Assembly (NCBI RefSeq): GCF_014204715.1
Contig: NZ_JACHLY010000001.1
Coordinates: forward strand, 1,643,001-1,707,000
DNA length: 64,000 nucleotides
Direction: 5' to 3'
From: Streptomonospora salina
Lineage (GTDB): Bacteria; Actinomycetota; Actinomycetes; Streptosporangiales; Streptosporangiaceae
The first letter of the stretch is position 1. Each line of letters begins with the position of its first letter. The notes under the pieces are model-generated. The model had not been told where the DNA came from. It did not search any database and saw only the letters and a program-made list of their open reading frames with translations. The translations under genes were made by a program, and so were the position numbers. Below, in pieces: positions 6,935 to 15,420 of this stretch.

Positions 6935-7234
6935 TTGGGGCGTTTGGGGACCTCGGCATCATCGGTCCGTAGATGTCCGCGCCTTCCCGAGCGGGCGCCT
7001 CGCCCGGGTCGGAACGCGATTCGATCCCGCCGGATCCGCCGATACCGCAGCGATTCCGGCGGCGTTTCGGCACGGAAGCCGCCGCGCTCCCTGCTCGTGC
7101 CCCGCTTTCGGGCGTGTCCGAGACTAGGGATAGGAAGCCGGAATCGGGACACGGTCCCACGCGTGTGCACCGGAGGAGGACCGAAACAAGATAGATTGCA
7201 GTCAAGCGGCAATCTCGCTTCCCGGAGGAGGCAC
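6935..7234. other. Intergenic region upstream of the anti-sigma/sigma pair
   Basis: No credible gene is seen. At 7127-7132 there is GGGATA with GCTTTC 17 bases upstream (7104-7109), loosely like promoters of the SigB/SigF class (GTTT then GGGTAT). This would fit autoregulation of the downstream sigma factor, but the match is imperfect. A GGAGGAGGA stretch at 7172-7180 has no start codon at a suitable distance. Confidence 0.3.
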
Positions 7235-7660
7235 GTGACCGAAGAAACCGCCGCACCGTCCCCGGGTGCAACGGAGGTTCGCGACGCTGTGACGGTCCGC
7301 ATGCCGGCCGACAGCGCTTACCTGTCCGTGCTGCGCACCGCCACGGCGGGATTGGCGGCCCGACTGGACTTCACTCTCGACGAGATCGAGGACCTGCGCA
7401 TCGGGGTGGACGAAGCCTGCGCGATGCTCCTCACCCAGGCACTGCCGGGGACCGACCTGACCACCGACTTCGAACTGACCGGCGACGGGATGCGCATCTC
7501 CGTCTCGGTGCTGACGGCCGACGGCCGGCTCCCCGCGCGCGACACCTTCGCCTGGACCGTCCTGTCGGCCCTGGCCGGAGAGGTCGACACCGACGCCGGC
7601 CCTGACGACCGCGTCTCCATCGTGCTGCACAAACGGCGCGGCGTGGCGGAGACGGCGTGA
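7235..7660 (+). CDS. RsbW-like anti-sigma factor
   Basis: A 141-residue protein of the serine-kinase anti-sigma family (HATPase_c_2), which binds and inhibits a SigB/SigF-type sigma factor. The order VTVRMPADSAYLSVLRTATA, DEIEDLRIGVDEAC and the C-terminal strand region matches the family. The usual N-box of the ATP site is partly recognisable (RIGVDEACAMLL), with fewer Asn residues than typical kinases. The GTG at 7235 follows GGAGGAGG at 7224-7231. Its stop overlaps the GTG of the sigma gene (GTGA), so the pair is co-translated. Confidence 0.85.
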   Translation: MTEETAAPSPGATEVRDAVTVRMPADSAYLSVLRTATAGLAARLDFTLDEIEDLRIGVDEACAMLLTQALPGTDLTTDFELTGDGMRISVSVLTADGRLPARDTFAWTVLSALAGEVDTDAGPDDRVSIVLHKRRGVAETA

Positions 7661-8460
7661 GCGAGAGGGGGCCCGCTCTGACGGCGAAGACGGAGCACGC
7701 GGTGCCTGACCGCGCCCGTGCGCGCGAGTTGTTCGAACGCCTGAGCGAGCTTCCCGAGGACGCTCCCGAACGGCAGCGCATCCGCGACGAACTGGTCGAG
7801 CTGCACCTGCCCCTGGTCGAGTACCTGGCACGGCGCTTCCGCAACCGCGGCGAGTGGCTCGACGACCTGACCCAGGTCGCCACCATCGGGCTGATCAAAT
7901 CGATCGACCGGTTCGACCTGGACCGCGGCGTGGAGTTCTCCACCTACGCCACACCCACCATCGTCGGCGAAATCAAGCGGCACTTCCGCGACAAGGGCTG
8001 GGCGGTACGTGTGCCGCGCCGGCTGCAGGAACTGAAGCTGTCGCTGACCAAGGCCGTCAGCGACCTTTCCCAGCGGGAGGGCCGTGCGCCCACCGTCCAC
8101 GAGCTCGCCGAACACCTCGGGATGTCCGAAGAGGAGGTTCTGGAGGGCTTGGAGTCGGCCAACGCCTACTCCACCGTGTCGCTGGACGCGCCCGACAGCG
8201 GCGACGAGGACGCCCCCGCGGTGGCCGACTCGCTGGGCATCGTGGACGACTCCCTTGAGGGCGTGGAATACCGGGAATCACTCAAGCCCCTGCTGGAGGA
8301 CCTGCCGCCGCGGGAGAAGCGGATCCTGCTGCTGCGCTTCTTCGGCAACATGACCCAGTCGCAGATCGCTCAGGAGCTGGGGATCTCGCAGATGCACGTT
8401 TCGCGGTTGCTCGCGCGCACGCTGGCGCAGCTGCGTTTCGCGCTGACCACGGACGAATAG
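7657..8460 (+). CDS. SigB/SigF/SigG-family RNA polymerase sigma factor
   Basis: A 267-residue sigma-70 protein lacking region 1.1. Region 2 contains VEYLARRFRNRGEWLDDLTQ and GVEFSTYATPTIVGEIKRHF, the latter typical of the stress-response SigB/SigF/SigG group; region 3 begins VRVPRRLQELKLSL; region 4 has an HTH in MTQSQIAQELGISQMHVSRL. It directs transcription of stress or differentiation genes when released from its anti-sigma partner encoded just upstream. No anti-anti-sigma (STAS) gene is present next to it, so the third partner must be elsewhere. Confidence 0.93.
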   Translation: MSERGPALTAKTEHAVPDRARARELFERLSELPEDAPERQRIRDELVELHLPLVEYLARRFRNRGEWLDDLTQVATIGLIKSIDRFDLDRGVEFSTYATPTIVGEIKRHFRDKGWAVRVPRRLQELKLSLTKAVSDLSQREGRAPTVHELAEHLGMSEEEVLEGLESANAYSTVSLDAPDSGDEDAPAVADSLGIVDDSLEGVEYRESLKPLLEDLPPREKRILLLRFFGNMTQSQIAQELGISQMHVSRLLARTLAQLRFALTTDE

Positions 8461-8489
8461 ACTGCAGCGGCCCGGCGGCTCCGGCGGCG

Positions 8490-8903
8490 CTACTCTCCGG
8501 CGTCGGAGCCGCCGTGGCGCGCACCGCCGTCGGGGAACAGGGTCGCGGTGGTGGACGGCGCGAAGACCAGCGCCAGGCCCGCGGCCGCCGCGGCCGCCAT
8601 GACCGCGCTGACGGCGTACTGGCCGCTGGTGAACATGTAGTAGGCCACCACGAGCACGAAGACGTGGGTCAGCACGGCCGGTGTGCGCGCCCAGTCGCGC
8701 AGCAGGAACAGCCCCCAGGCGCAGTAGCCCGCAGCCGCCGCGGCCAGCAGCGCGAAGACGGCCAGCGGGACGGCGGAGCCCGCGTCAGCGGCGCGGCCCA
8801 GTACGGTTCCGGCGAACGCGTAGCAGCCTGCGGCGGCGATCGCGGCCGCGACCAGGGCCTGGAGCGCCGCGGCGGCTGTGATGGTGAGCGGGCGTGCTGA
8901 CAC
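8490..8903 (-). CDS. Small integral membrane protein, probably four-helix
   Basis: A 137-residue Ala-rich protein with four hydrophobic segments, roughly residues 8-30, 42-66, 75-92 and 97-115, and a hydrophilic, Gly/Asp-rich tail. It is read from a GTG at 8903 and converges with the sigma-factor gene. It resembles many uncharacterised actinobacterial membrane proteins; function unknown. Confidence 0.75.
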   Translation of the reverse strand: MSARPLTITAAAALQALVAAAIAAAGCYAFAGTVLGRAADAGSAVPLAVFALLAAAAAGYCAWGLFLLRDWARTPAVLTHVFVLVVAYYMFTSGQYAVSAVMAAAAAAGLALVFAPSTTATLFPDGGARHGGSDAGE

Positions 8904-9045
8904 GCTCCGAGCTTATCCCGCCCTGCGCCGGGCCCCGCACCGGCCGCGGTCGGGCCGCCGCCGGCACGGACCGGCCCCGGGGGCGGCGGGACGACCGCGC
9001 CGCCCCGAAGGCCCCGCCGGAGGCCCGACCGCGGGGCGCGAGCCC

Positions 9046-9051
9046 TAGACT
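9046..9051 (+). promoter_or_regulatory. -10 hexamer for a probable leaderless transcript
   Basis: TAGACT lies seven bases upstream of the GTG that best starts the lipid-kinase gene. That distance places the transcription start at or very near the start codon, the arrangement of a leaderless mRNA, common in actinobacteria. No Shine-Dalgarno sequence precedes the GTG, which agrees. Confidence 0.5.
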
Positions 9052-9058
9052 GGACCTC

Positions 9059-9994
9059 GTGCGCGCCCTGTTCATCGTCAATCCCCAGGCGACCACGACC
9101 ACGCCCCGGTCCCGCGACATCCTCGTCGGTGCGCTCGGCCGCGAGATGGAGTTGGACGTCGCCCACACCGAGTACCGCGACCACGCCCGCGAGCTCGCGC
9201 GGCAGGCGGCCGGCGAGGGGTACGGCCTGGTCATCAGCCTCGGCGGCGACGGAACGGTGAACGAGGTCGTCAACGGACTGCTGGCGACCCCCGAGGACCT
9301 CGAACGGCCCAGCTACGCCGCCCTGCCCGGCGGCAGCGCCAACGTCTTCGTGCGGGCGCTGGGCCATCCGACCGACCCCGTCGAGGCCACGGCGGCGGTA
9401 CTGGAAGCGGCGCGCGGCGGCGAGGGCCGCTCGGTCGGGTTGGGGCGGCTGCGCTCCGACGAGGACGACCGGTACTTCACCTTCTGCGCCGGGTTCGGCT
9501 GGGACGCCGACGTGGTGCACGAGGTCGACCGGCAGCGGCGCAGCGGGCGGCGCGCCTCCCCCGGGCTCTACATCTCCATCGCGCTGAAGCTGTTCCTGCG
9601 CGGCGACGCCAACGTTCCCTCGCTGAGCATCGAGGCGCCGGGGCGCGATCCGGTCCGGGACCTGTACTTCGCGCTGGTCACCAACACCACACCGTGGACC
9701 TACGCCGGTTCGGTACCGGTGCAGCCGACGCCGCGCTCGCGGTTCGGGCTGGGCCTGGACCTGTTCGCGCTCACCCAGCTGCGTACCGCCCGCACCGCGC
9801 AGCTGCTGCGCCGGATGCTCTCGCACCGGGGCGTTCCGCCCGTCGGGGCGGGCTACGTCTCGTGGCACGATCAGAGCGCGATAACCATCACATCCCGCAC
9901 TCCGCGCGCATTCCAGATCGACGGCGAATACCTCGGACACCGCAGGCGAGTCAATCTCGAGTCCGTACCGAAGGCATTACGAATCATCGGTTAA
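9059..9994 (+). CDS. Diacylglycerol-kinase-family lipid kinase
   Basis: A 311-residue cytosolic or membrane-associated kinase of the DgkB/YegS family, which phosphorylates diacylglycerol or a related lipid with ATP. The start MRALFIVNPQATTTTPRS and the glycine-rich nucleotide motif SLGGDGTVNEVVNGL are diagnostic, followed by LPGGSANVFVRALGHP. The frame is open upstream to 8894, but the GTG at 9059 gives the family start and sits at a leaderless distance from TAGACT. Length is normal. Confidence 0.9.
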   Translation: MRALFIVNPQATTTTPRSRDILVGALGREMELDVAHTEYRDHARELARQAAGEGYGLVISLGGDGTVNEVVNGLLATPEDLERPSYAALPGGSANVFVRALGHPTDPVEATAAVLEAARGGEGRSVGLGRLRSDEDDRYFTFCAGFGWDADVVHEVDRQRRSGRRASPGLYISIALKLFLRGDANVPSLSIEAPGRDPVRDLYFALVTNTTPWTYAGSVPVQPTPRSRFGLGLDLFALTQLRTARTAQLLRRMLSHRGVPPVGAGYVSWHDQSAITITSRTPRAFQIDGEYLGHRRRVNLESVPKALRIIG

Positions 9995-10312
9995 CGGCGG
10001 GGAAAACAACCAGGTGATAACGCCTGTGACGCACACGACACGACGGTGCGCGGGTTCACTTTCGGGCGCTCTTGCATGGGCCGATCAATGCTGTCACGCT
10101 CAAAAGTGTCGCCGCACGTTACGGGCGAGTAAAAGGGAGATTCCGAGGTCAGGGAGCACGGCGCGGCTCCGTCGGATCAGCGGACCCCTGGGCGCCCGCG
10201 ATCACGGGCGCACGCCGGACCGGGAGTCAACGATGACAAGCGCCTGGTCGCCGCCGACTTAGTGAATTCGTTCACAAAGCGCACGCTGCCCTCACCGTGA
10301 GGAGTGATCCGC
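9995..10312. other. Intergenic region upstream of whiB1
   Basis: About 320 bases without a credible gene; an 82-codon open frame at 10014-10262 lacks normal codon character. It holds TGTGACGCACACGACA at 10024-10039, a half-match to a CRP site (TGTGA-N6-TCACA), and the palindrome at 10262-10275. The region presumably contains the whiB1 promoter and leader. Confidence 0.4.
10262..10275. promoter_or_regulatory. Perfect palindrome GTGAA-TTCG-TTCAC upstream of whiB1
   Basis: The sequence GTGAATTCGTTCAC is a five-base perfect inverted repeat around a four-base centre, ending 37 bases before the whiB1 ATG. It could be an operator or the stem of a small hairpin in the leader. No regulator can be named from the sequence. 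Confidence 0.4.
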
Positions 10313-10564
10313 ATGGACTGGCGTAACCACGCCGCCTGCCGAGACGAGGACCCCGAGCTGTTCTTTCCGATCGGGAACCACGGCCCGGCCCTCATCCAGA
10401 TCGAAGAGGCGAAAGAGGTGTGCCGGGAGTGTCCGGTCAGCACCGCATGCCTTCGCTGGGCTCTGGAGACCGGCCAGGACGGCGGTGTGTGGGGCGGCAT
10501 GAGCGAAGACGAGCGCCGCGCACTCAAGCGCCGCCGTACGCCTGCCGCCATGGCACGTCCCTAG
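10313..10564 (+). CDS. whiB1: WhiB-family iron-sulfur regulator, WhiB1/WblE type
   Basis: An 83-residue [4Fe-4S] protein that partners with the principal sigma factor. The four cluster cysteines are Cys9, Cys37, Cys40 and Cys46, with the turn GVWGGM followed by the basic tail RRALKRRRTP used for DNA contact. The start MDWRNHAACRDEDPELFFP and the overall spacing match WhiB1 of mycobacteria and WblE of Streptomyces closely. GAGGAG lies just upstream of the ATG. In mycobacteria this protein is essential and its cluster responds to nitric oxide. Confidence 0.93.
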   Translation: MDWRNHAACRDEDPELFFPIGNHGPALIQIEEAKEVCRECPVSTACLRWALETGQDGGVWGGMSEDERRALKRRRTPAAMARP

Positions 10565-10732
10565 TTCCGACTCCACGGCCCAAGCATCGCACGGCCCGCT
10601 CCGCCCGGGCATCGCGCCCCCGGGATTGCGGAGCGGGGCCGGGCCGCTTCCTCCGCGCTGCGACCTCGGCGGAAGCCGGCGCTGCCCGCCCCGTTCCCGG
10701 TAGGCTCCGCGCCCTCTGCGCGGGAACCGCGG

Positions 10733-12280
10733 CTACGCTTCGGCGCTGCGTTCCACCGGCAGCTCGATCGCGACCTCGGTACCGCCGCGCTCCTGCGGTT
10801 TGATCTCCAGCGAACCGCCCAGCTCGCTCGTGATGAGCGTGCGGACGATCTGCAGGCCGAGGCTGTCGGTGCTCTCGACGTCGAAGTCCGCGGGCAGCCC
10901 GCCTCCGTCGTCGGCCACCTCCACCACCAGGTGGCCCCCGTTCTCCTCGTCCTCGCCCAGGGGCGCGTCGTCGCGCCGGGCCCGCACCTCGATACTGCCG
11001 GGCCCGTAGCGCAGGCCGTGCTCGACGGCGTTCTGCACCAGCTCCGCCAGCACCATGGACAGCGGGGTGGCCACCAGCGCCGACAGCAGTCCGAACTGCC
11101 CCGTCCGGCGCGGCGTCACGGCTCCCTCGGTCGAGGAGATCTCCGCCGCCATCTCGATGACGCGGTCGGCGATGTCGTCGAAGTCCACCACCTCGTCGGG
11201 GGTGTGGGACAGCATCTCGTGCACGATCGCGATCGATCCGACCCTGCGGACCGCCTCGTCGAGGGCGGCGCGCCCTTCGGGGACGCCCAACCGCCGCGAC
11301 TGCAGGCGCAGCAGCGCCGCCACCGTCTGGAGGTTGTTCTTCACGCGGTGGTGGATCTCGCGGATCGTGGCGTTCTTGGTCATCAGCTCGCGTTCGCGGC
11401 GGCGCAGCTCTGTCACGTCGCGCACCATCACCAGCGCACCGATGCGCACACTGCCCACCACCAGCGGAATCGAACGCAGTTGGATGGTCGATCCGCGGCC
11501 CTCGACCTCGGCCTCTTGGGGGACCCGTCCACCCGCGGTCCAGGTCAGCGATTCGTCGCGGGCGTCGCCGAGGGCGGCGAGATCCAGGGTGGTGCGATCC
11601 AGGCGCGCCCCGACCAGGTCGGCGGTCAGTCCGAGCCTGCGGTAGGCCGACAGGGCGTTGGGGCTGGCGTAGACGACTTCGCCGTTCTGGTCCAGCCGCA
11701 GCAGGCCGTCGCCGACCCGCGGCGAGCGGACCATCAGCGGCCCCTGGTCGCTGAACGGGAACGCGCCCTCGCTGATCATCTGCGCCAGGTCGCTGGCGCT
11801 CTGCAGATAGGTCAGTTCGAGCCGGCTGGGTGTGCGTGCCGAGCTGAGGTTGGTGCTGCGCTGGATGACGCCGATGAGCTTGCCGTCGCGGCGCACCGGA
11901 ATCGTCTCCTCGCGCACCGGGACGCCGCCCGACCAGTCGGGGTCGCCCTCGCGGCAGATGCGCCCCTCGTCCCAGGCGCGGTCGATGAGCGTGTGCCGCC
12001 CCGACAGCCGTGACGGCGCCGCGTCCTGGGGGACCTCGGCGGCGCCGTCGCGCAGCACCGTCTCGACGAGGTCGTCCTGGAAGGCGGTGGGGCCGGTGGT
12101 GGGGCGCATCTGGGATACGGCCACCCAGCCGCTGTCGTCGCGCAGGCGCACCCACAGCACCAAGTCGGCGAAGGAGAGGTCGGCCAGCAGCTGCCAGTCG
12201 GAGACCAGCGAGTGGAACCACTCCAGATCCGCCGTCTTCAGCGCCGTATAGCGTCGGATGAGATCGCTGAGGTGAGGCAC
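10733..12280 (-). CDS. pdtaS: PdtaS-type sensor histidine kinase
   Basis: A 515-residue soluble kinase. Residues about 1-150 form a GAF-like sensory domain ([20 protein letters not shown] start), about 170-290 a PAS domain, then a HisKA_2 dimerisation region with [20 protein letters not shown], where the phospho-accepting His lies, and a C-terminal ATPase domain with NAVEHG and the glycine box ADDGGGLP. In mycobacteria PdtaS pairs with PdtaR, an ANTAR-domain RNA-binding regulator; an ANTAR protein exists at 54222-54725 but lacks a receiver domain. The start codon is GTG at 12280. Confidence 0.92.
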   Translation of the reverse strand: MPHLSDLIRRYTALKTADLEWFHSLVSDWQLLADLSFADLVLWVRLRDDSGWVAVSQMRPTTGPTAFQDDLVETVLRDGAAEVPQDAAPSRLSGRHTLIDRAWDEGRICREGDPDWSGGVPVREETIPVRRDGKLIGVIQRSTNLSSARTPSRLELTYLQSASDLAQMISEGAFPFSDQGPLMVRSPRVGDGLLRLDQNGEVVYASPNALSAYRRLGLTADLVGARLDRTTLDLAALGDARDESLTWTAGGRVPQEAEVEGRGSTIQLRSIPLVVGSVRIGALVMVRDVTELRRRERELMTKNATIREIHHRVKNNLQTVAALLRLQSRRLGVPEGRAALDEAVRRVGSIAIVHEMLSHTPDEVVDFDDIADRVIEMAAEISSTEGAVTPRRTGQFGLLSALVATPLSMVLAELVQNAVEHGLRYGPGSIEVRARRDDAPLGEDEENGGHLVVEVADDGGGLPADFDVESTDSLGLQIVRTLITSELGGSLEIKPQERGGTEVAIELPVERSAEA

Positions 12281-12330
12281 TCACAAATCATCCCACGGTT
12301 GCAGGCATACTCATAAGAACGCACTCGACC

Positions 12331-12346
12331 AGTGGTCCACACCAAT
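12331..12346. promoter_or_regulatory. dre-like DasR operator
   Basis: AGTGGTCCACACCAAT matches the DasR responsive element (A(G/T)TGGTCTAGACCA(A/C)T) at all but two central positions. It lies 31 bases upstream of the start of the DasR-like gene, in the divergent interval shared with pdtaS. This placement suggests autoregulation by the downstream protein and possible control of the kinase gene. Confidence 0.65.
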
Positions 12347-12377
12347 AGCGACCGGGGAAGCGGTGGAGGAGTCCGAC

Positions 12378-13121
12378 GTGACGGGTCAGCGAACGCTCGA
12401 AGACGGGCACCGAGTTCCGAAGTACTACCAGGTCAAGAAGCTGCTTCTGGAGCTCATAGAGGCTATGCCCGCCGGCAACCCGGTACCGCCCGAGCGCGCG
12501 CTCGCGGCCCAGTTCTCTACGTCGCGCACCACGGTCCGCCAAGCGCTGACGGAGATGGTGGTCGAGGGCCGCCTGCTGCGGATCCAGGGCAAGGGCACGT
12601 TCGTGGCCAAGCCGAAGGTGGCCCAGGTGCTGCAGCTGACCAGCTACACCCAGGAGATGCGCTCGCACGGGCTCCACCCGGCCACGCGGATCCTCGATGT
12701 CAGCTACATCAACGCCGACGACCAGCTCGCCGAGCTGCTGGCGATCCGCTCTGGCGGGCGCGTGCTGCGCATCGAGCGGCTGCGGCTGGCCAACGGCGAG
12801 CCGATGGCCGTCGAGACCGCGCACCTGGCCGCGCGGCGCTTCCCGGGGCTGCGCCGCCAGCTGGACCGCTACGCGTCGCTCTACGAAGCGCTGGCGAGCG
12901 CCTACGACGTCCGCCTGGTCGAGGCCGAGGCCACCATCGAAACCGTGCTGGCCACGCCGAACGAGGCGCGGCTGCTGGGCGTGGACGTGGGTCTGCCGCT
13001 GGTGCTGCACTGCCAGCACAGCTTCGACGGCGAGGGCCATCCGGTGGAGTGGGTCCGCTCGCTGTACCGCGGCGACCGCTACAAGTTCGTCACACGGCTG
13101 CGTCCGCCCGAGGAGGATTAG
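12378..13121 (+). CDS. dasR: GntR/HutC-family regulator, DasR-like
   Basis: A 247-residue regulator: N-terminal winged helix ([20 protein letters not shown], wing [14 protein letters not shown]) and a C-terminal UTRA effector domain ([18 protein letters not shown] to [14 protein letters not shown]). In Streptomyces DasR senses glucosamine-6-phosphate or related sugars and represses chitin and N-acetylglucosamine genes. The GTG at 12378 has GGAGGAG at the ideal distance; an earlier in-frame GTG at 12363 overlaps that ribosome binding site and is unlikely. A dre-like site upstream supports the assignment. No amino-sugar transport genes are adjacent, so orthology rests on the protein and its site. 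Confidence 0.8.
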   Translation: MTGQRTLEDGHRVPKYYQVKKLLLELIEAMPAGNPVPPERALAAQFSTSRTTVRQALTEMVVEGRLLRIQGKGTFVAKPKVAQVLQLTSYTQEMRSHGLHPATRILDVSYINADDQLAELLAIRSGGRVLRIERLRLANGEPMAVETAHLAARRFPGLRRQLDRYASLYEALASAYDVRLVEAEATIETVLATPNEARLLGVDVGLPLVLHCQHSFDGEGHPVEWVRSLYRGDRYKFVTRLRPPEED

Positions 13122-13265
13122 CGGCGCGGGCCCTCCCCTGCGAACGGTCCGGTTCCGCGGTGTGGGCGGCGTCACCCGGCACCTGATAACTTACCGGCCA
13201 GTAGCCCGAGGAGCCCCGGCCGCCGGCCGCCGCCCCGCCCGTCCGCAAAGGAGCGCCCCTCCGCC

Positions 13266-14948
13266 ATGTCCACTCCCGAGGCCGCATCCGATCCACCGCC
13301 CTTCTCCGGCCGCTTGAGCGGCCACGGCGGGGCCCACGCGGTCGAGGTCGCCCGCCACCACGGCATCGACACGATGTTCACCCTCAGCGGCGGCCACGTG
13401 TTCCCGCTCTACGACGGGGCGGTCAACCCCGACCCCGCGATGCGGCTGCTCGACGTGCGCCACGAGCAGACCGCCGTCTTCGCCGCCGAGGGCATCGGCA
13501 AACTCACCGGCCGCGCCGGTCTGGCCGTGGTCACGGCCGGCCCCGGTGTGACGAACGCGGTCAGCGGCGTGGCCACCGCCCGCTTCAGCGGTTCGCCGCT
13601 GCTTCTGCTGGGCGGACGCGCCCCCGACAGCCGCTGGGGCCAAGGGCTGCTGCAAGAGCTCGATCAACCGCCGCTGCTGGACTCGGTGGCCAAGCGCGCC
13701 TGGACCGTGCACGCCACCGACGGCATCGGCGCCGCGATGGACGAGGCCGCCCGCACCGCCAACGGGGCCCACCGCGGCCCCGTCTTCCTCGACGTGCCCA
13801 TGGACCGCCTCTACGACCAGGCCGAGGCCGAGCTGCCGGGGTCGGCCGAGCGCGCCGACCGCTCCCCCGACCCCGGCCGGGTCGCCGAAGCCGCCCGGCT
13901 GCTCGGCCAAGCCGAGCGGCCGGTACTGGTCTACGGCTCCGACGTCTGGCTCGACGGCGCCGCCCGGGCCGCTCTGGAGGCCGCCGAGGAGCTGGACGTC
14001 CCGGTCGTCACCAACGGCCAGGGGCGCGGCGTCCTGCCGGGCCGGCACCCGCTGCTGGCCAACCGGGCGCGGGGCGCAGCGCTGGGCCGCGCCGACCTCG
14101 TCGTCGTGGTCGGCACGCCGCTGGATTTCCGGCTGGGCCACGGCATGTTCGGCGGCAAGGACGGCGCCCCGCTCGCCAAGGTCGTGCACGTCGCCGACTC
14201 CGCCGAGCAGATCACCGACCACATGACACCGGCGGCCGCCGTCTGGGGCGACCTGTCGGCCGCGCTGCGCGGCATCGCCGGCGCGGCGGCGCCGACGACC
14301 GCCGCCCGGATCTGGCGCCGCGAGATCTCCGAGTCGGCCGCCGCCACTGCGGCCTCCGACACCGACGTGCTGGCCAGCGGCGACACCCCCGTCCACCCGG
14401 CGCGGATCTACGGCGAGCTCAACCGGATCCTGGACGACGACGCGGTGGTCGTCGGCGACGGCGGCGACTTCGTCTCCTACGCCGGCAAGTACGTCGAGCC
14501 CGAGCACCCCGGGCAGTGGCTCGACCCGGGCCCCTTCGGCTGCCTGGGCACGGCCATGGGCTACTCCATCGCGGCCCGGTTGGCGCGCCCCTCGTCGCAG
14601 GTGGTGACCCTGATGGGCGACGGCGCCGCCGGATTCTCCCTCATGGACGTCGACACCCTCGTACGCCACCGGCTCCCCGTGGTCATGGTCTGCGGCAACA
14701 ACGGCATCTGGGGGCTGGAGAAGGCGCCCATGCAGATGCTCTACGGCTACGACGTCGCCGCCGACCTCAGTCCGCAGACCCGCTACGACGAGGTGGTGCG
14801 CGCCCTGGGCGGCGGCGGCGAACTGGTCACCGACCCCGAGGGGATCGCTCCGGCCCTGCGCCGCGCGTTCGACTCGGGTGTGCCCTACATGGTCAACATC
14901 GCCACCGACCCCGGCAACGTCTACCCGCGCACGACCATGGGCGTCTGA
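13266..14948 (+). CDS. Thiamine-diphosphate-dependent enzyme, acetolactate-synthase-like
   Basis: A 560-residue protein with the three-domain layout of the acetolactate synthase/benzoylformate decarboxylase superfamily: N-terminal pyrimidine-binding domain with the catalytic Glu in DVRHEQTAVFAAEGI, a central domain, and a C-terminal pyrophosphate-binding domain with the GDG motif (TLMGDGAAGFSL, then CGNNGIWG). It lacks a neighbouring regulatory subunit gene and is not in a branched-chain operon, so oxalyl-CoA decarboxylase or another activity is possible. The ATG at 13266 follows AAAGGAG. thiC lies 6 kb away, but no link is implied. Confidence 0.85.
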   Translation: MSTPEAASDPPPFSGRLSGHGGAHAVEVARHHGIDTMFTLSGGHVFPLYDGAVNPDPAMRLLDVRHEQTAVFAAEGIGKLTGRAGLAVVTAGPGVTNAVSGVATARFSGSPLLLLGGRAPDSRWGQGLLQELDQPPLLDSVAKRAWTVHATDGIGAAMDEAARTANGAHRGPVFLDVPMDRLYDQAEAELPGSAERADRSPDPGRVAEAARLLGQAERPVLVYGSDVWLDGAARAALEAAEELDVPVVTNGQGRGVLPGRHPLLANRARGAALGRADLVVVVGTPLDFRLGHGMFGGKDGAPLAKVVHVADSAEQITDHMTPAAAVWGDLSAALRGIAGAAAPTTAARIWRREISESAAATAASDTDVLASGDTPVHPARIYGELNRILDDDAVVVGDGGDFVSYAGKYVEPEHPGQWLDPGPFGCLGTAMGYSIAARLARPSSQVVTLMGDGAAGFSLMDVDTLVRHRLPVVMVCGNNGIWGLEKAPMQMLYGYDVAADLSPQTRYDEVVRALGGGGELVTDPEGIAPALRRAFDSGVPYMVNIATDPGNVYPRTTMGV

Positions 14949-14972
14949 GCGGGCTCCGGGACGGCCGCGGCG

Positions 14973-15356
14973 TCAGGACCGCGCCGCGGCCGTGAAGCGG
15001 GCGCGGTCGACGACCACCCGTTCGACGGTGCCCCGCGCGAGTTGGCCTCCGCCGTCCGATGCGGATACGGCGACGTCGAAAAGCAGCCGCCGGCCGTCGA
15101 TCCGGCGCAGGCGCGCCTCGGCGCGCACCCGGGCGCCCACGGCCGAGGCGGCCAGGTGGGAGAGGGACACCTCGGTGCCCACAGTCGTGTCGGCCGCGTC
15201 GAGCTCACCGGCCGCGGCGGCGACGGTGGCCGCCTCCGCCAGCGCCAGCACCCGGGGGGTGGCGAGCACCTCGGTGTCGCCGCTGCCCAGCGCCAGGGCC
15301 GTGTCCTCGGTGCCGACCAGGAGGTCGGCGCTTCCGTAGAGTCCTTCGGTCAGCAC
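14973..15356 (-). CDS. Hotdog-fold thioesterase family protein
   Basis: A 127-residue protein, likely a single hotdog domain of the FlK-like thioesterase group. Recognisable are LATPRVLALAEAATVAAA with the central helix and TTVGTEVSLSHLAASAVGAR with the following strand. It would hydrolyse an acyl-CoA or other thioester; the substrate is not evident. Read from a GTG at 15356, convergent with the ThDP enzyme gene. Confidence 0.8.
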   Translation of the reverse strand: MLTEGLYGSADLLVGTEDTALALGSGDTEVLATPRVLALAEAATVAAAAGELDAADTTVGTEVSLSHLAASAVGARVRAEARLRRIDGRRLLFDVAVSASDGGGQLARGTVERVVVDRARFTAAARS

Positions 15357-15420
15357 GGCCGCATGCTATCGGAGACGACGGCCCGCGGCCGGACACCTCC
15401 GGCCGGTCGCCGCTGCGCGC

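Noticed and set aside
10014-10262. 82-codon plus-strand ORF between the lipid kinase and whiB1
   Set aside because: Composition lacks the usual third-position GC pattern and no ribosome binding site is present.
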